DNA of 34,678 bases, taken from NCBI GenBank assembly GCA_012799095.1, contig JAAZLX010000124.1:1-34678 (forward strand), in the 5' to 3' direction. The stretch is from Tissierellia bacterium (GTDB lineage Bacteria > Bacillota > Clostridia > Peptostreptococcales > Acidaminobacteraceae). The notes beneath the pieces are model-generated. The model saw only the letters and a list, made by a program, of their open reading frames with translations, had not been told where the DNA came from and did not search any database. The position numbers and the translations under genes were made by a program. This document shows positions 18,444 to 28,162 of the stretch, in pieces (the stretch's first letter is position 1; each line of letters opens with the position of its first letter).

Positions 18444-19845
18444 AATTTCCATCATAGTTGTTCAGTATCCATTGAAACAGGGCGGCTGCAATCGGAGATG
18501 CAGCGTCTCCCCCCATCAGGGTCTGATTCTCCAACACGACTGCCAGAGAGACATCACGATCCTCCAGGGGAATAAAGCCGGTAAACCAGGCATGGACCAG
18601 ACCGTCCTGGCTTTCCGCTGTACCGGTCTTTCCACCGACCACAGCCCCCCAGACACCGGCAGCCGGATTGGCCTCAACAACGGTTTGCAGGTCGGCCTTA
18701 AGTTCATCTGCAATCGGACGAGAGGTAACTTGGGATAAAACCTCGGGTGTCACGCGCCGAATCAGCGAGTTCTGCGGAGAACGGATTTCTTTGACCAGCT
18801 GTGGTTTCATCATCGTACCGCCATTGGCGATCGCCCCACTGGCTAATGCCATGTTGAGTGGGGTCACCTGGGTCGTACCCTGACCAAAGGCAGCGGCAGC
18901 CAGATCGACCTCAGACATGCCTGAAGAATAGGCTGAACTGGAACGAGCTGTCCGTAGATCAAACGGAATGACCTCTCCGATCATAAACCGTTTGGCTACT
19001 TCAGCCATCTTATCAGCCCCGACCAGCAGACTTTTGTTGGCAAAATATGTGTTGACCGAATGCACTAAAGCTGATGTCAAGTCAACTTCACCATAGGCCA
19101 GGTTGTTGTAGTTGATAAAGGTATAACCGGTAACGGTTTCTTGACCCTGGTCGACATATTGTTGGTCAATTCCGCTTTCTTCAATCGCTACCGCAGAAAT
19201 GATTTTCATGATCGAACCGGGAATATAAAGTCCCTGAGTGGCCCGGTTCAACAGCGGGGCAGTCTGGTCTTCGATGATCCAGGACCAGTTTTGATCAAGC
19301 GAGACACTGTCAAACGAAGGATTGGATGACATCGCCAACACCTCACCGGTCGAAGCATCCAGCACGACGATCGAACCCAGATAAGGGGCAAGTAACTGAT
19401 TAGCATAAAGCTGCAGCCGGTGATCGATCGACAGCGTAACGTGATTACCCTGCGAATCGTCCGTCACCACCTGGCGCAATCGTCCGACAACATCACGGTC
19501 TTGAATGTTGAGCAGGTAGTCATTATAACTCTGCTCAATACCGCTCTTACCGTAAGTGACCGAATTGTAGCCTACAATATGGGCCAGGTCGACCGGATAA
19601 GTCAATAATCGGGTATATCCGGTTTCTGATGGTACGCTTTCAGCTAAGACTGCTCCGTTTCGATCAAGAATATTGCCTCGATCGACCACCGTTTCATCAA
19701 TGTAATTTCTCCGGTTCAGATTGTGAGCTGCCAGATCATCAGCCTGAAACAGCTGAAAATAGACCAGATAGACGCTGACTGATAAAAACAATACTGCCAC
19801 GGTCACGAGCAGGAATAAGATCCGGTGCCTATTCTTCGTCTTCAA
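18442..19845 (-). CDS. Penicillin-binding transpeptidase (PBP2/PbpA-like)
   Basis: SxxK (PGSIMKI), SxN (SVN), KTG (GGKTGTAES). Likely TTG start at 19845 with GGAGG at 19852-19856, encoding (M)KTKNRHRILFLL; the track start at 19869 lies deeper inside ftsW/rodA. Confidence 0.93.
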   Translation of the reverse strand: MKTKNRHRILFLLVTVAVLFLSVSVYLVYFQLFQADDLAAHNLNRRNYIDETVVDRGNILDRNGAVLAESVPSETGYTRLLTYPVDLAHIVGYNSVTYGKSGIEQSYNDYLLNIQDRDVVGRLRQVVTDDSQGNHVTLSIDHRLQLYANQLLAPYLGSIVVLDASTGEVLAMSSNPSFDSVSLDQNWSWIIEDQTAPLLNRATQGLYIPGSIMKIISAVAIEESGIDQQYVDQGQETVTGYTFINYNNLAYGEVDLTSALVHSVNTYFANKSLLVGADKMAEVAKRFMIGEVIPFDLRTARSSSAYSSGMSEVDLAAAAFGQGTTQVTPLNMALASGAIANGGTMMKPQLVKEIRSPQNSLIRRVTPEVLSQVTSRPIADELKADLQTVVEANPAAGVWGAVVGGKTGTAESQDGLVHAWFTGFIPLEDRDVSLAVVLENQTLMGGDAASPIAAALFQWILNNYDGN

Positions 19846-21109
19846 GTTCCACCTCCGGATATTGTTCAATCGAGCTGTATTGCAGCACCCCGAGAAGTAT
19901 GAACGAGGACAACAGCGAGCTTCCCCCGTGGGCCATAAAAGGCAATACCATACCGGTAAGGGGGATCAGCTTGAGAACACCGCCGATAACGATCGCCGCC
20001 TGAGCAGCAAACATCATCGAGATGACCAGTGAGAGCACTTTATAGAACCGATTGGGTTGGGCCAGAGAAATCTTCAAACCGCGATAGAACACGATGAGAT
20101 AAAGCAGGCTGATGGCAATCCCCATAAAGATCCCCATTTCCTCGATAATGCTGGCGAAGATAAAGTCGGAATGAGCTAACGGAATCGAGCCGGGTGAGCC
20201 TAAGCCGATCCCGCGGCCAAACAACCCGCCGCTGGCAATGGCAAACAGACTCTGTAATATCTGATAGCCTTTCCCGTCAGGGTCAGCCCAGGGATCGAGC
20301 CAGATATCAAATCGCACCTGAATATGGTCAAACAGCAGGTAAGCCAGATACAGCCCGGCAAAGGCCAAGCCGATATTGGCTGCCAGAAGCAGTCGTGATT
20401 TATCGAAGGCTATCATGGCACAGATCATGGCAGCAAAAAACACGACAGCCGTCCCCAGTTCGCCCTGTAAGAAGAAAATTCCGATCAAAAGATAGGTCGC
20501 ACCCATCAAAAACAGACTGCCTCCCAGTTTCTTTTGAAAAAAATCGTGGTTGGCATAGAAGGCGGCAATAAAGAAAGCAAAGGTGATCTTGGTAAATTCA
20601 GACGGTTGGAATTGAACATTGCCGACACCGATCCAGTTGGTCGCTCCTCCCAGAGTTCGGCCGAAAACCAGAGTGACCAGAAGCATCGCGACCGATAGAC
20701 CGAGAAACAGAAATGTCTTGTTCTGCCAAAACCGTCCGGTATATTTTAAAAAATAATAGCTGGCATAAAACACCGCGATCCCCAAGGCGTAAAATAGCAA
20801 CTGTCTTTGTCCCAAAGCCGGATTGATGCGATACAACATCACAATACCGATCGAAAACAGCATATTTGCTATGATGATCAGGTAATTGTCACCTTTGGTG
20901 TAACGCATAACCAACACATTGGACAGATAGGTCAGCCCAATCAATAAGCCGGTAAACACCAGCGTGTTGACATTTAGACTCTGACGGGAATTGAGCAATA
21001 CCAACCCCATGCTCAACAGCTGAAACATAAAGGTCAGTAATTTTACATTGGAAAAATATTCCCTTTGTTTATTACGAGCGGCGAACTCCGCCAGTCTGGG
21101 CCGACGCAT
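19829..21109 (-). CDS. FtsW/RodA/SpoVE (SEDS) family protein
   Basis: Polytopic membrane protein; LGGATNWIGVGNVQFQPSEFTKI, GYQILQSLFAIASGGLFGRGIGLGSPGSIPLAHSDFIFASIIEEMG, LTGMVLPFMAHGGSSLL. Confidence 0.94.
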   Translation of the reverse strand: MRRPRLAEFAARNKQREYFSNVKLLTFMFQLLSMGLVLLNSRQSLNVNTLVFTGLLIGLTYLSNVLVMRYTKGDNYLIIIANMLFSIGIVMLYRINPALGQRQLLFYALGIAVFYASYYFLKYTGRFWQNKTFLFLGLSVAMLLVTLVFGRTLGGATNWIGVGNVQFQPSEFTKITFAFFIAAFYANHDFFQKKLGGSLFLMGATYLLIGIFFLQGELGTAVVFFAAMICAMIAFDKSRLLLAANIGLAFAGLYLAYLLFDHIQVRFDIWLDPWADPDGKGYQILQSLFAIASGGLFGRGIGLGSPGSIPLAHSDFIFASIIEEMGIFMGIAISLLYLIVFYRGLKISLAQPNRFYKVLSLVISMMFAAQAAIVIGGVLKLIPLTGMVLPFMAHGGSSLLSSFILLGVLQYSSIEQYPEVELEDEE

Positions 21110-21604
21110 TTACTCACCTACCATAAATAGAAACTCAACATCGACAAACGTCAAAATATCTTTGTTCTTGAGAGGAAGTGCACCATCGACTTTTTGGCCG
21201 TTTAAAAGGGTACCGTTAGCAGATGCATGGTCCTCGATATAATAACTGCCATCTTTCAAAAAGATGGAGGCATGCTTGCCCGACAAATAAGGATAAGCGA
21301 TCGCTATATGATTCGAGGCATCCCGCCCGATCGTGTTGATCTGATACAGCGGATACTCCCGCTGAACATCAAACGGCAACTTTGTCTGCTGGGTGATCAG
21401 GTGGAGGTATGCTCCACTGCCTCGACTGTCTGAGGGCATTTGCTCAATGTCCAGATAGATCATTCGTACGATCAGGTAAATGAAATACAGCACAATAATA
21501 ACAAAGACATATTTAAACAGGGTCGCCAGCATGGTATATAAATCCAGCGATCCTATTAGTTTGGTATAAAATATTCGTTCGATCAAGCTTACAATTGTAT
21601 CCAT
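21110..21604 (-). CDS. FHA domain protein with N-terminal membrane anchor
   Basis: INTIGRDASNHIAIAYPYLSGKHASIFLKDGSYYIEDHASANGTLLNGQKV; likely start MDTIVSLIERIF. Confidence 0.9.
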   Translation of the reverse strand: MDTIVSLIERIFYTKLIGSLDLYTMLATLFKYVFVIIVLYFIYLIVRMIYLDIEQMPSDSRGSGAYLHLITQQTKLPFDVQREYPLYQINTIGRDASNHIAIAYPYLSGKHASIFLKDGSYYIEDHASANGTLLNGQKVDGALPLKNKDILTFVDVEFLFMVGE

Positions 21605-21659
21605 AACGCCACACTCCGATGTGATTATATCACATGCTTCTTTTTGTTCGCTATGACAA

Positions 21660-21682
21660 AGCCCCGGCATCTTTCCGGGGCT
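21660..21682 (-). terminator. GC-rich hairpin between NUDIX and FHA genes (weak terminator)
   Basis: AGCCCCGG-catcttt-CCGGGGCT; only a short T stretch on the minus strand. Confidence 0.4.
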
Positions 21683-21687
21683 ACGTC

Positions 21688-22071
21688 TTAGGCTAAAGCT
21701 TTCCTGATCATATGAACTTCGTTATGATGCATTTTTTTGTGATCCAGATCTTCCCAAGCCAGAAAGCGAGCGTCAATAAAGCCTTCTTCCCGTTGCGGTT
21801 TCAAATCTCCTTCGATCAGCTTCATCTGAAACCATAAGACCTTTTTTTTCAAATTTCGTCCCTGAAAGACAAACTCATAGTAGACCCAGCCCAGCTTGCG
21901 CTCAATTCGGGCGTGAATACCGGCCTCCTCAAATACTTCACGTACCGCTGCCTGGCGGAGTGATTCTTCGGGCTCAACATGACCTTTGGGTAGCACCCAG
22001 CGGTCATTTTTGGTGTGCAGGAGGAGGACTTTGTTGTCTTGGATCACTACGCCGCCTGCGCTTATAATCAT
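21688..22071 (-). CDS. NUDIX hydrolase
   Basis: GHVEPEESLRQAAVREVFEEAGI Nudix box; start MIISAGGVV preceded by AAGGAGGG. Confidence 0.92.
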   Translation of the reverse strand: MIISAGGVVIQDNKVLLLHTKNDRWVLPKGHVEPEESLRQAAVREVFEEAGIHARIERKLGWVYYEFVFQGRNLKKKVLWFQMKLIEGDLKPQREEGFIDARFLAWEDLDHKKMHHNEVHMIRKALA

Positions 22072-22187
22072 ACAACCCTCCTTATCTAAAAGTATTTTAA
22101 CACAATTGAACCATGACATCCTTGGAAAGAAAAAGTCGAGCATGTTATTTTTCGGAGTTTCTGATAGGATCAGACTGAATTTGTGAC

Positions 22188-22227
22188 ACAAAAAAAGCGA
22201 TCAAATCGACGATCGATCCATTCGCTT
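22188..22227 (-). terminator. Probable terminator after yvcK
   Basis: AAGCGA...TCGCTT stem with GATCGATC inner pairing, then T run on the minus strand. Confidence 0.55.
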
Positions 22228-22242
22228 ATCTGTCAAAGCCTG

Positions 22243-23217
22243 CTATATGGACAGCTCTTCCCAAAAATCCAGAATATCGTGTACCACCCGCTGATGATGA
22301 TGGCGGATCAAGCCATCCTTTAACATGATATATCCGCCCTGTTTAATAGCTAAATTGTGATCAGCAAAAAAACTCCGTTCTTCTTCTTCCAAAAGAATCG
22401 GCCGAGCTGACTGCGAGGCATACTCATGCAGTATTTCCAGCCGGGGGGTTGCACTGTTGACCACAACACCATCAAAGATCGGATCTTCGATATGCTCCTC
22501 GATCACCCGGATATGATCCGACAGTTTTAGTCCGTCGGTTTCTCCCGGTTGCGTCATCAGGTTGGCGACATAGAAACATTTTCCTTTGGAGCGGATGATG
22601 GCTTCTTTGATTCCGGACACCAGCAATGCCGGTAAAAGAGATGTGTACAGCGACCCGGGGCCGACTAAAATAATGTCAGCAGTTTCGATCACCTCGACCA
22701 CTTCCGGTAAGGTACGGGGCCTGGTCGGAAGCAGGTCGACTGTTTTTATTCGACTGTGTTGTTCTAGCGCCACCATTGGAATATGTGATTCACCGATCAC
22801 TTCCTGACCGTTTTCCAGCATGGCTTTGAGACGGATATTTGACAGTGTTACCGGATAGACCTTGCCGGTGATATTGAATACTTTGGATGTCTCCTGGATA
22901 GAGGCTTCGATAGATCCGCTGATTTGTTCCAGCGCAGCCAACATCAAATTACCAAATGATTGACCATCTAAAGAACCACGGTCAAAACGATAATTGAACA
23001 GCCGCTCCAATGTCGGACTGGAATTGCTCATAGCCAGGATACAGTTTCGTATGTCTCCCGGCGGGATGACATCCATATCCTTGCGAAGTAACCCGGAGCT
23101 ACCCCCATCATCGACGACATTGACGACGGCATGGAGATCCTTTGTAACATGCTTGAGTCCACGAAGCAAAGCGGACAGGCCCGTGCCTCCACCAATAATG
23201 ACGATGCGCTTATCCAC
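22243..23217 (-). CDS. yvcK: YvcK/CofD-like gluconeogenesis factor (UDP-sugar binding)
   Basis: IVIIGGGTGLSALLRGLKHVTKDLHAVVNVVDDGGSSGLLRKDMDVIPPGDIRNCILAMS. Confidence 0.94.
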   Translation of the reverse strand: MDKRIVIIGGGTGLSALLRGLKHVTKDLHAVVNVVDDGGSSGLLRKDMDVIPPGDIRNCILAMSNSSPTLERLFNYRFDRGSLDGQSFGNLMLAALEQISGSIEASIQETSKVFNITGKVYPVTLSNIRLKAMLENGQEVIGESHIPMVALEQHSRIKTVDLLPTRPRTLPEVVEVIETADIILVGPGSLYTSLLPALLVSGIKEAIIRSKGKCFYVANLMTQPGETDGLKLSDHIRVIEEHIEDPIFDGVVVNSATPRLEILHEYASQSARPILLEEEERSFFADHNLAIKQGGYIMLKDGLIRHHHQRVVHDILDFWEELSI

Positions 23218-24064
23218 GGTTCAGATCCCGGTCGAGATGGAGCACTTGATAACCTTGCTTCCGAAGATGATCACCGACCAAGATGGCAAAGGTGATCGAA
23301 CGATGACGCCCACCGGTACAGCCGAAGCCGATATTCACTGTGTGACGGCCGCTCTCGCGAATCGCAGGAATCACAACGTCCAAAAATTCGTTTATTTTGT
23401 TTAGTGTCTTGCGGGAAGTCTCATTCTCCATGATATACTCCCGGACAGCTTCATCATGACCTGACAGTTCGTTCAATTCTTCAATATAAAACGGGTTGGG
23501 CAAAAAGCGAAGATCAAAACAAAAATCCGGAGCTTCCAGATCACCATGTTTCATGCCATATGAGGTCACTATCACTTGGAAGTAGTCGTTTTGATCGGCC
23601 CGGTAGCTCTCCTGGATGGCCCGCTTAAGTTGGTGAGCATTGTATTGCGAAGTGTCGATGATCCGATCGGCTTTTTCCCTGAGCTGAGACAGTTTGGCCT
23701 TTTCCTCCCGGATTGCCTTGCGTCGATCACCGGCTGTTTCCATCGGGTGGTTTCTTCTTGTCTCACTGAAGCGTTTCATCAAGATATCTTCACTCGCTTC
23801 CACAAAGATGATTTCGATATCATAACCTAACTCTTTCAGCTCATCGACTTTGTGTGAGACATCATCAAAGAAAACACCTAAGCGCAGGTCCATGACGACC
23901 GCCAGGGCTTCCAGATCGCTCGGGTTGTTTCGGTATAGATTGATGAATTCTTTCAACAGGTTCGGCGGCAGATTGTCGATACAGTAGTATCCCATGTCCT
24001 CAAAAGCATCCAATGCCGTTGATTTTCCCCCGCCGGCCATGCCGGTAATAATTTTAATAATCAT
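23210..24064 (-). CDS. rapZ: RNase adapter RapZ / YvcJ nucleotide-binding protein
   Basis: GMAGGGKSTALDAFEDMGYYCIDNLPPNLL and FGCTGGRHRSITFA; start MIIKIITG overlaps the PHP gene stop (ATGA). Confidence 0.94.
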   Translation of the reverse strand: MIIKIITGMAGGGKSTALDAFEDMGYYCIDNLPPNLLKEFINLYRNNPSDLEALAVVMDLRLGVFFDDVSHKVDELKELGYDIEIIFVEASEDILMKRFSETRRNHPMETAGDRRKAIREEKAKLSQLREKADRIIDTSQYNAHQLKRAIQESYRADQNDYFQVIVTSYGMKHGDLEAPDFCFDLRFLPNPFYIEELNELSGHDEAVREYIMENETSRKTLNKINEFLDVVIPAIRESGRHTVNIGFGCTGGRHRSITFAILVGDHLRKQGYQVLHLDRDLNRG

Positions 24065-24792
24065 GTTGTCCTCAAGTTTACGACCTTGGCGGGATCGATC
24101 CCTGAATCGATCACTCGCTGAATACATTCTTCCACCCGGCCGATGTCTTCGAGTGTGTGTGCATCTGAGCCTATGACCAACTTAACATCCATATCCTTGA
24201 TCTGCTTTAGCTGTTCGACTGTCATATAATGGTGACGACGATTGATCTCCAGCATCTTGTTATGTTCGATCGATGCCTCGGCTACCGCCACGATATCTAC
24301 CGGTCCTTTGTCCCCGGGATGCGTCAGAATGTGAAACGGATACCGCTTTATGGCATTGATCAAGGCAGCTGTGTTGCGTTTGACTGCAGTCTGATGAAAC
24401 AATCCAAACAAACGATGCAGATAATTGATCAGATGGGTAATCACATCATCAAATGACGATGGTTTCGAACCGAAATGATAACCGGCCTGTACGATATCAA
24501 ATGACTCGAAGTCTTCTTCGGTCAAATCAAGTTGGCCGGACCGACCTAAGATATTGGCTTCGATCGAGAGTAGGATCCGGATGTCCGGATATTCGGCTTT
24601 CAATCGATCGATCTCCCGTTTGATGGCTGTCAGTTTGTCTTTCTTGATCCCATAAAAAGCATGTCCCCAGCCGTGATCGGCAATTCCAATCGCCGTCAGC
24701 CCGAGCTTGATTGCCTGGCGGACATTATCTTCGTGTGACGTGCGGCCGTCAGAATAAGTGGTATGAGTATGATAGTCAGCACTAATCTTCAT
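24061..24792 (-). CDS. PHP domain-containing phosphoesterase (histidinol-phosphatase-like)
   Basis: DYHTHTTYSDGRTSHEDNV, GIADHGWGH, LVIGSDAHTLEDIG. Confidence 0.9.
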   Translation of the reverse strand: MKISADYHTHTTYSDGRTSHEDNVRQAIKLGLTAIGIADHGWGHAFYGIKKDKLTAIKREIDRLKAEYPDIRILLSIEANILGRSGQLDLTEEDFESFDIVQAGYHFGSKPSSFDDVITHLINYLHRLFGLFHQTAVKRNTAALINAIKRYPFHILTHPGDKGPVDIVAVAEASIEHNKMLEINRRHHYMTVEQLKQIKDMDVKLVIGSDAHTLEDIGRVEECIQRVIDSGIDPAKVVNLRTT

Positions 24793-25693
24793 TTGGATTA
24801 CCTATCAATTTCACTTCAGTCTCAAGTCCCACGCCGTAAGCTTCTTTGACCCGGCGCTGGACCAGCCGGATCAGTGTCCGGACATCCTTGCTGGTAGCTG
24901 AACCCAGATTGACCACAAAGCCGCTGTGTTTGGGAGATACCTGAGCATCTCGAAACCGCAGTCCCTTACAACCCGAATCTTCAATCAACTTTCCGGCATA
25001 ATACCCGGGAGGACGCTTAAATGTCGAGCCACCGCTGGGCAGATCGATCGGTTGTTTGCGCCACCGTCGGGTGGTGAAGTCGTCGATTTTTTCCCAAATC
25101 GCTGTCATGTCACCGGGTTGCAGTTCCATCGTCATCTCAAGGACAATCAGACCTTCTTGATACACCCGACTGGTGCGATAACCAAATTGCATCTCCTGAT
25201 TCGAGTAACGATAAATCGTACCTTCTTTGTCCATCACCGTGACCGATGAAATCACATCTTTTAGCTCGCCGTCATACGCACCGGCATTCATGACAACGCC
25301 TCCGCCAACGGTTCCCGGAATGCCCGTGCCAAACTCGGCTCCTGCCAGTCCCTGACGGGCTGCTTTCTTACAAATCGATGACAATAGTGCTCCCGATTGA
25401 GCTGTCACTTTGGTCCCATTTATATTATATTCGGAAAAATTTTTGCCTATTTTTATGACCAGACCATCATAACCCTGGTCGGCAAACAAGATGTTCGAGC
25501 CATTGCCAAGGATAAAGAAAGGCCAGCCGTAGGTCTTCGACAGCTGGACTACCCGACGGATCTCCTCGACAGTACGAGGTAATACCATCAGGCGGGCAGG
25601 GCCGCCGATCTTAAAACTGGTGTGTCCTGACAGCAGTTCATTCTCTAGATACGGGATCCCGCTGTCGTCTAGTTGGTTGATCAAACTCTCCAT
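24782..25693 (-). CDS. murB: UDP-N-acetylmuramate dehydrogenase
   Basis: NTSFKIGG-like HTSFKIGGPARLMVLP, GNGSNILFAD, GIPGTVGGGVVMNAGAYDGE, PSGGSTFKRP, VSPKHSGFVVN. Confidence 0.95.
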   Translation of the reverse strand: MESLINQLDDSGIPYLENELLSGHTSFKIGGPARLMVLPRTVEEIRRVVQLSKTYGWPFFILGNGSNILFADQGYDGLVIKIGKNFSEYNINGTKVTAQSGALLSSICKKAARQGLAGAEFGTGIPGTVGGGVVMNAGAYDGELKDVISSVTVMDKEGTIYRYSNQEMQFGYRTSRVYQEGLIVLEMTMELQPGDMTAIWEKIDDFTTRRWRKQPIDLPSGGSTFKRPPGYYAGKLIEDSGCKGLRFRDAQVSPKHSGFVVNLGSATSKDVRTLIRLVQRRVKEAYGVGLETEVKLIGNPNED

Positions 25694-25790
25694 GGTACCT
25701 CCTATGGTAGTCTAAGTATACCCCACAGCCCCTTCAAAATAAAGTAAGACAAAAACGGGGAATCAAGTATAATATAGCTACGAGGACAAG

Positions 25791-26684
25791 ATGAAAAAGA
25801 TCCATATCATTTACAATCCAAAAGCCGGGAAAAGCCACCGGCTCGATGAACTGGCAATCGCCCTGCTGATGCGAGGGATGGCTGTCAGTATTTATCCTAC
25901 GAAAAAAAAGGGCGACGCCGAAGAGCAAGCTTACATTCAATGTAACGCCCGGGAGATGGATGCCCTGATCAGTTTTGGCGGCGACGGGACTTTAAATGAA
26001 ATTGTCAATGGTGTTATGCGCTCTGACCAGAGAATACCGGTAGCAGTTTTCAGCGCCGGTACGGTAAATGATTTTGCCAACTTCCTGCAGATGCCAAAAG
26101 AACCAGAGGAATTCGCTGATATGCTGGTTGATTTTCGTTGTCAACCGACCGATGTCGGTCGGATCAATGACCGATATTTCATCAATGTGTTTAGCTGTGG
26201 CGTGGTTTCGACCGTCGCTCACAAGACGGACCGCCAACTAAAGTCTGTTCTGGGTCCACTGGCATATTACCTGGAAGGGCTGCGTGAGTTGACCACCCAG
26301 GGATTGACCGGTCGCCAAATATACATAAAAAGCGAACGTTATCTTTATAATGGAGAATATTATCTCTGCTTGATTTCCAATTCCTCTTCCATCGGCGGCT
26401 TCAGTCAGATGGCTCCTCAAGCCAGCGTCAATGACGGACGGTTCAATTGTATGCTGATCAAAAAAGCTCCGGCAGCTGAAGTCATCGATATTGTGACCAA
26501 ACTGCTTCAGGGAAAACACATCATGAATGATTATGTGGTATATTTTGAAACCAGAAAAATTCATGTGGAGACCGAGGATGAACTCGATGTCGACGGTGAA
26601 TTGTTCAACAAAGGACCGATCGAGATTGAAGTCATGCCCGGTGGTTTTGACATGATTTATCCTGTAATCGATGAGAGTAGCTAA
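25791..26684 (+). CDS. Diacylglycerol/lipid kinase (YegS/DagK family)
   Basis: IHIIYNPKAGKS and SFGGDGTLNEIVNGV motifs. Confidence 0.92.
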   Translation: MKKIHIIYNPKAGKSHRLDELAIALLMRGMAVSIYPTKKKGDAEEQAYIQCNAREMDALISFGGDGTLNEIVNGVMRSDQRIPVAVFSAGTVNDFANFLQMPKEPEEFADMLVDFRCQPTDVGRINDRYFINVFSCGVVSTVAHKTDRQLKSVLGPLAYYLEGLRELTTQGLTGRQIYIKSERYLYNGEYYLCLISNSSSIGGFSQMAPQASVNDGRFNCMLIKKAPAAEVIDIVTKLLQGKHIMNDYVVYFETRKIHVETEDELDVDGELFNKGPIEIEVMPGGFDMIYPVIDESS

Positions 26685-26745
26685 CGTTAAGTTCGCTTGC
26701 TCTTTCACAATAGATCATCAATAACTAACAGAAAGGAATGGATGT

Positions 26746-28101
26746 ATGTTTTTCAAAAAAATCGAAAGCAAAGGGTTAGCTCACTTTTCATATATGATTG
26801 GTGATGGCAATCAGTTGGCAGTGATCGATCCGAGACGCGACGTCCAGATCTATATCGATATCGCCAACCGGGAAGGCATGACAATAACCACCATTCTGGA
26901 GACTCACAGAAACGAAGACTATACGATCGGCTCGATCGAACTGTCAGAAAAAACCAATGCAACAATCTACATATCAGCTCATGAGGATCTGGGTTATGTC
27001 TATGGCGAAAAAATTTATGATGGAGATGAACTGACGATCGGCTCATTGACGATCAGAGCAATCCACACCCCGGGGCATACTTTGGGGCATATGTCGTACG
27101 CTGTTTTTGAAGATGGACGTGACAAAGCCTACCTGGTTTTCACAGGTGATTGTCTGTTTATGGGTGATCTGGGTAGAACAGATTTTTATGGTGAAGAAAA
27201 CCTGGAAAAAATGACAGGGTTGTTGTATGACAGCGTTGTCGACAAGCTATATCCACTAGGTGAACACGTCCAGGTTCTTCCGGCACATGGTTTTGGCAGC
27301 GCCTGCGGTGCCAGTGTAGAAGACCGGCCTTATACCACCATTGGTTATGAAAAAGCATATAACCCCGAATTACAAGTGGCATCCAGGCAAGAATTCATTC
27401 AGAAGTTTGGTCGAATGAGGATCAAACCGCGTTATTTTGAGGTCATGGAAGTCAACAATGTCAAGGGGGCACCGTTTGTACATCATCCAACCAGTCTGCC
27501 GCCGCTTTCGATGGAAGACATCCAAGACCGGGGCATCCATATATTTGATGTCCGGGCCAAAGAAGCCTATTTTGGCGGTCATATTCCCGGCAGTTTGTTT
27601 TTGAGTCGGAACAACTTCTCAACTTTTGCCGCCAACCTGGTCGATGTTTCGACACCGGTGGCCTTCATTGTGCCGGAAAACAACATGGACATGCTGATGG
27701 AGCTGTATTTCATGGCCCGTCGAATCGGCTTTGATCATGTTCTGGGTTATATACCGAATGCTCTTGATAACTGGCAGAACGAAAGTAACCCTATAGAAAA
27801 GCTCTCCACCATATCAGCCGAATACTATCTAGAGCTGAATGATGACTCGGTACTGCTTGATATTCGAAAACCCGAGCATATGTCGGACAATGATCCTGTC
27901 AGAAACCGGATCAATATCGCGTTGGAAGAATTGTATAAAGAGTACGTCAAATTGCCCAAAGAAAAAGATATCTACATTTTATGTGCCTCAGGCGACCGAT
28001 CAACCACCGCAGCCAGTTTTCTGGCAATCCAGGGCATCAGGTCGATCGTCATCGAAGGCGGCATACAAGCCCTGAACGATGTCGCTCATGTAACAGACTA
28101 A
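26746..28101 (+). CDS. MBL-fold hydrolase with two rhodanese-like domains (ETHE1/CstB-like architecture)
   Basis: ETHRNEDYTIGS, HTPGHTLGHM, FTGDCLFMGDLGRTDF, LPAHGFGSACG; C-terminal rhodanese with CASGDRS; middle rhodanese-like domain without Cys. Confidence 0.88.
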   Translation: MFFKKIESKGLAHFSYMIGDGNQLAVIDPRRDVQIYIDIANREGMTITTILETHRNEDYTIGSIELSEKTNATIYISAHEDLGYVYGEKIYDGDELTIGSLTIRAIHTPGHTLGHMSYAVFEDGRDKAYLVFTGDCLFMGDLGRTDFYGEENLEKMTGLLYDSVVDKLYPLGEHVQVLPAHGFGSACGASVEDRPYTTIGYEKAYNPELQVASRQEFIQKFGRMRIKPRYFEVMEVNNVKGAPFVHHPTSLPPLSMEDIQDRGIHIFDVRAKEAYFGGHIPGSLFLSRNNFSTFAANLVDVSTPVAFIVPENNMDMLMELYFMARRIGFDHVLGYIPNALDNWQNESNPIEKLSTISAEYYLELNDDSVLLDIRKPEHMSDNDPVRNRINIALEELYKEYVKLPKEKDIYILCASGDRSTTAASFLAIQGIRSIVIEGGIQALNDVAHVTD

Positions 28102-28112
28102 AGCGATCAGAC

Positions 28113-28162
28113 AAAAAACCTCGAGACCTAAGGTAAGACCTTTGGAATCGAGGTGTTTTTTA
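28113..28162. terminator. Bidirectional terminator between convergent genes
   Basis: AAAAAACCTCGA...TCGAGGTGTTTTTT; A/T runs on both sides. Confidence 0.75.
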
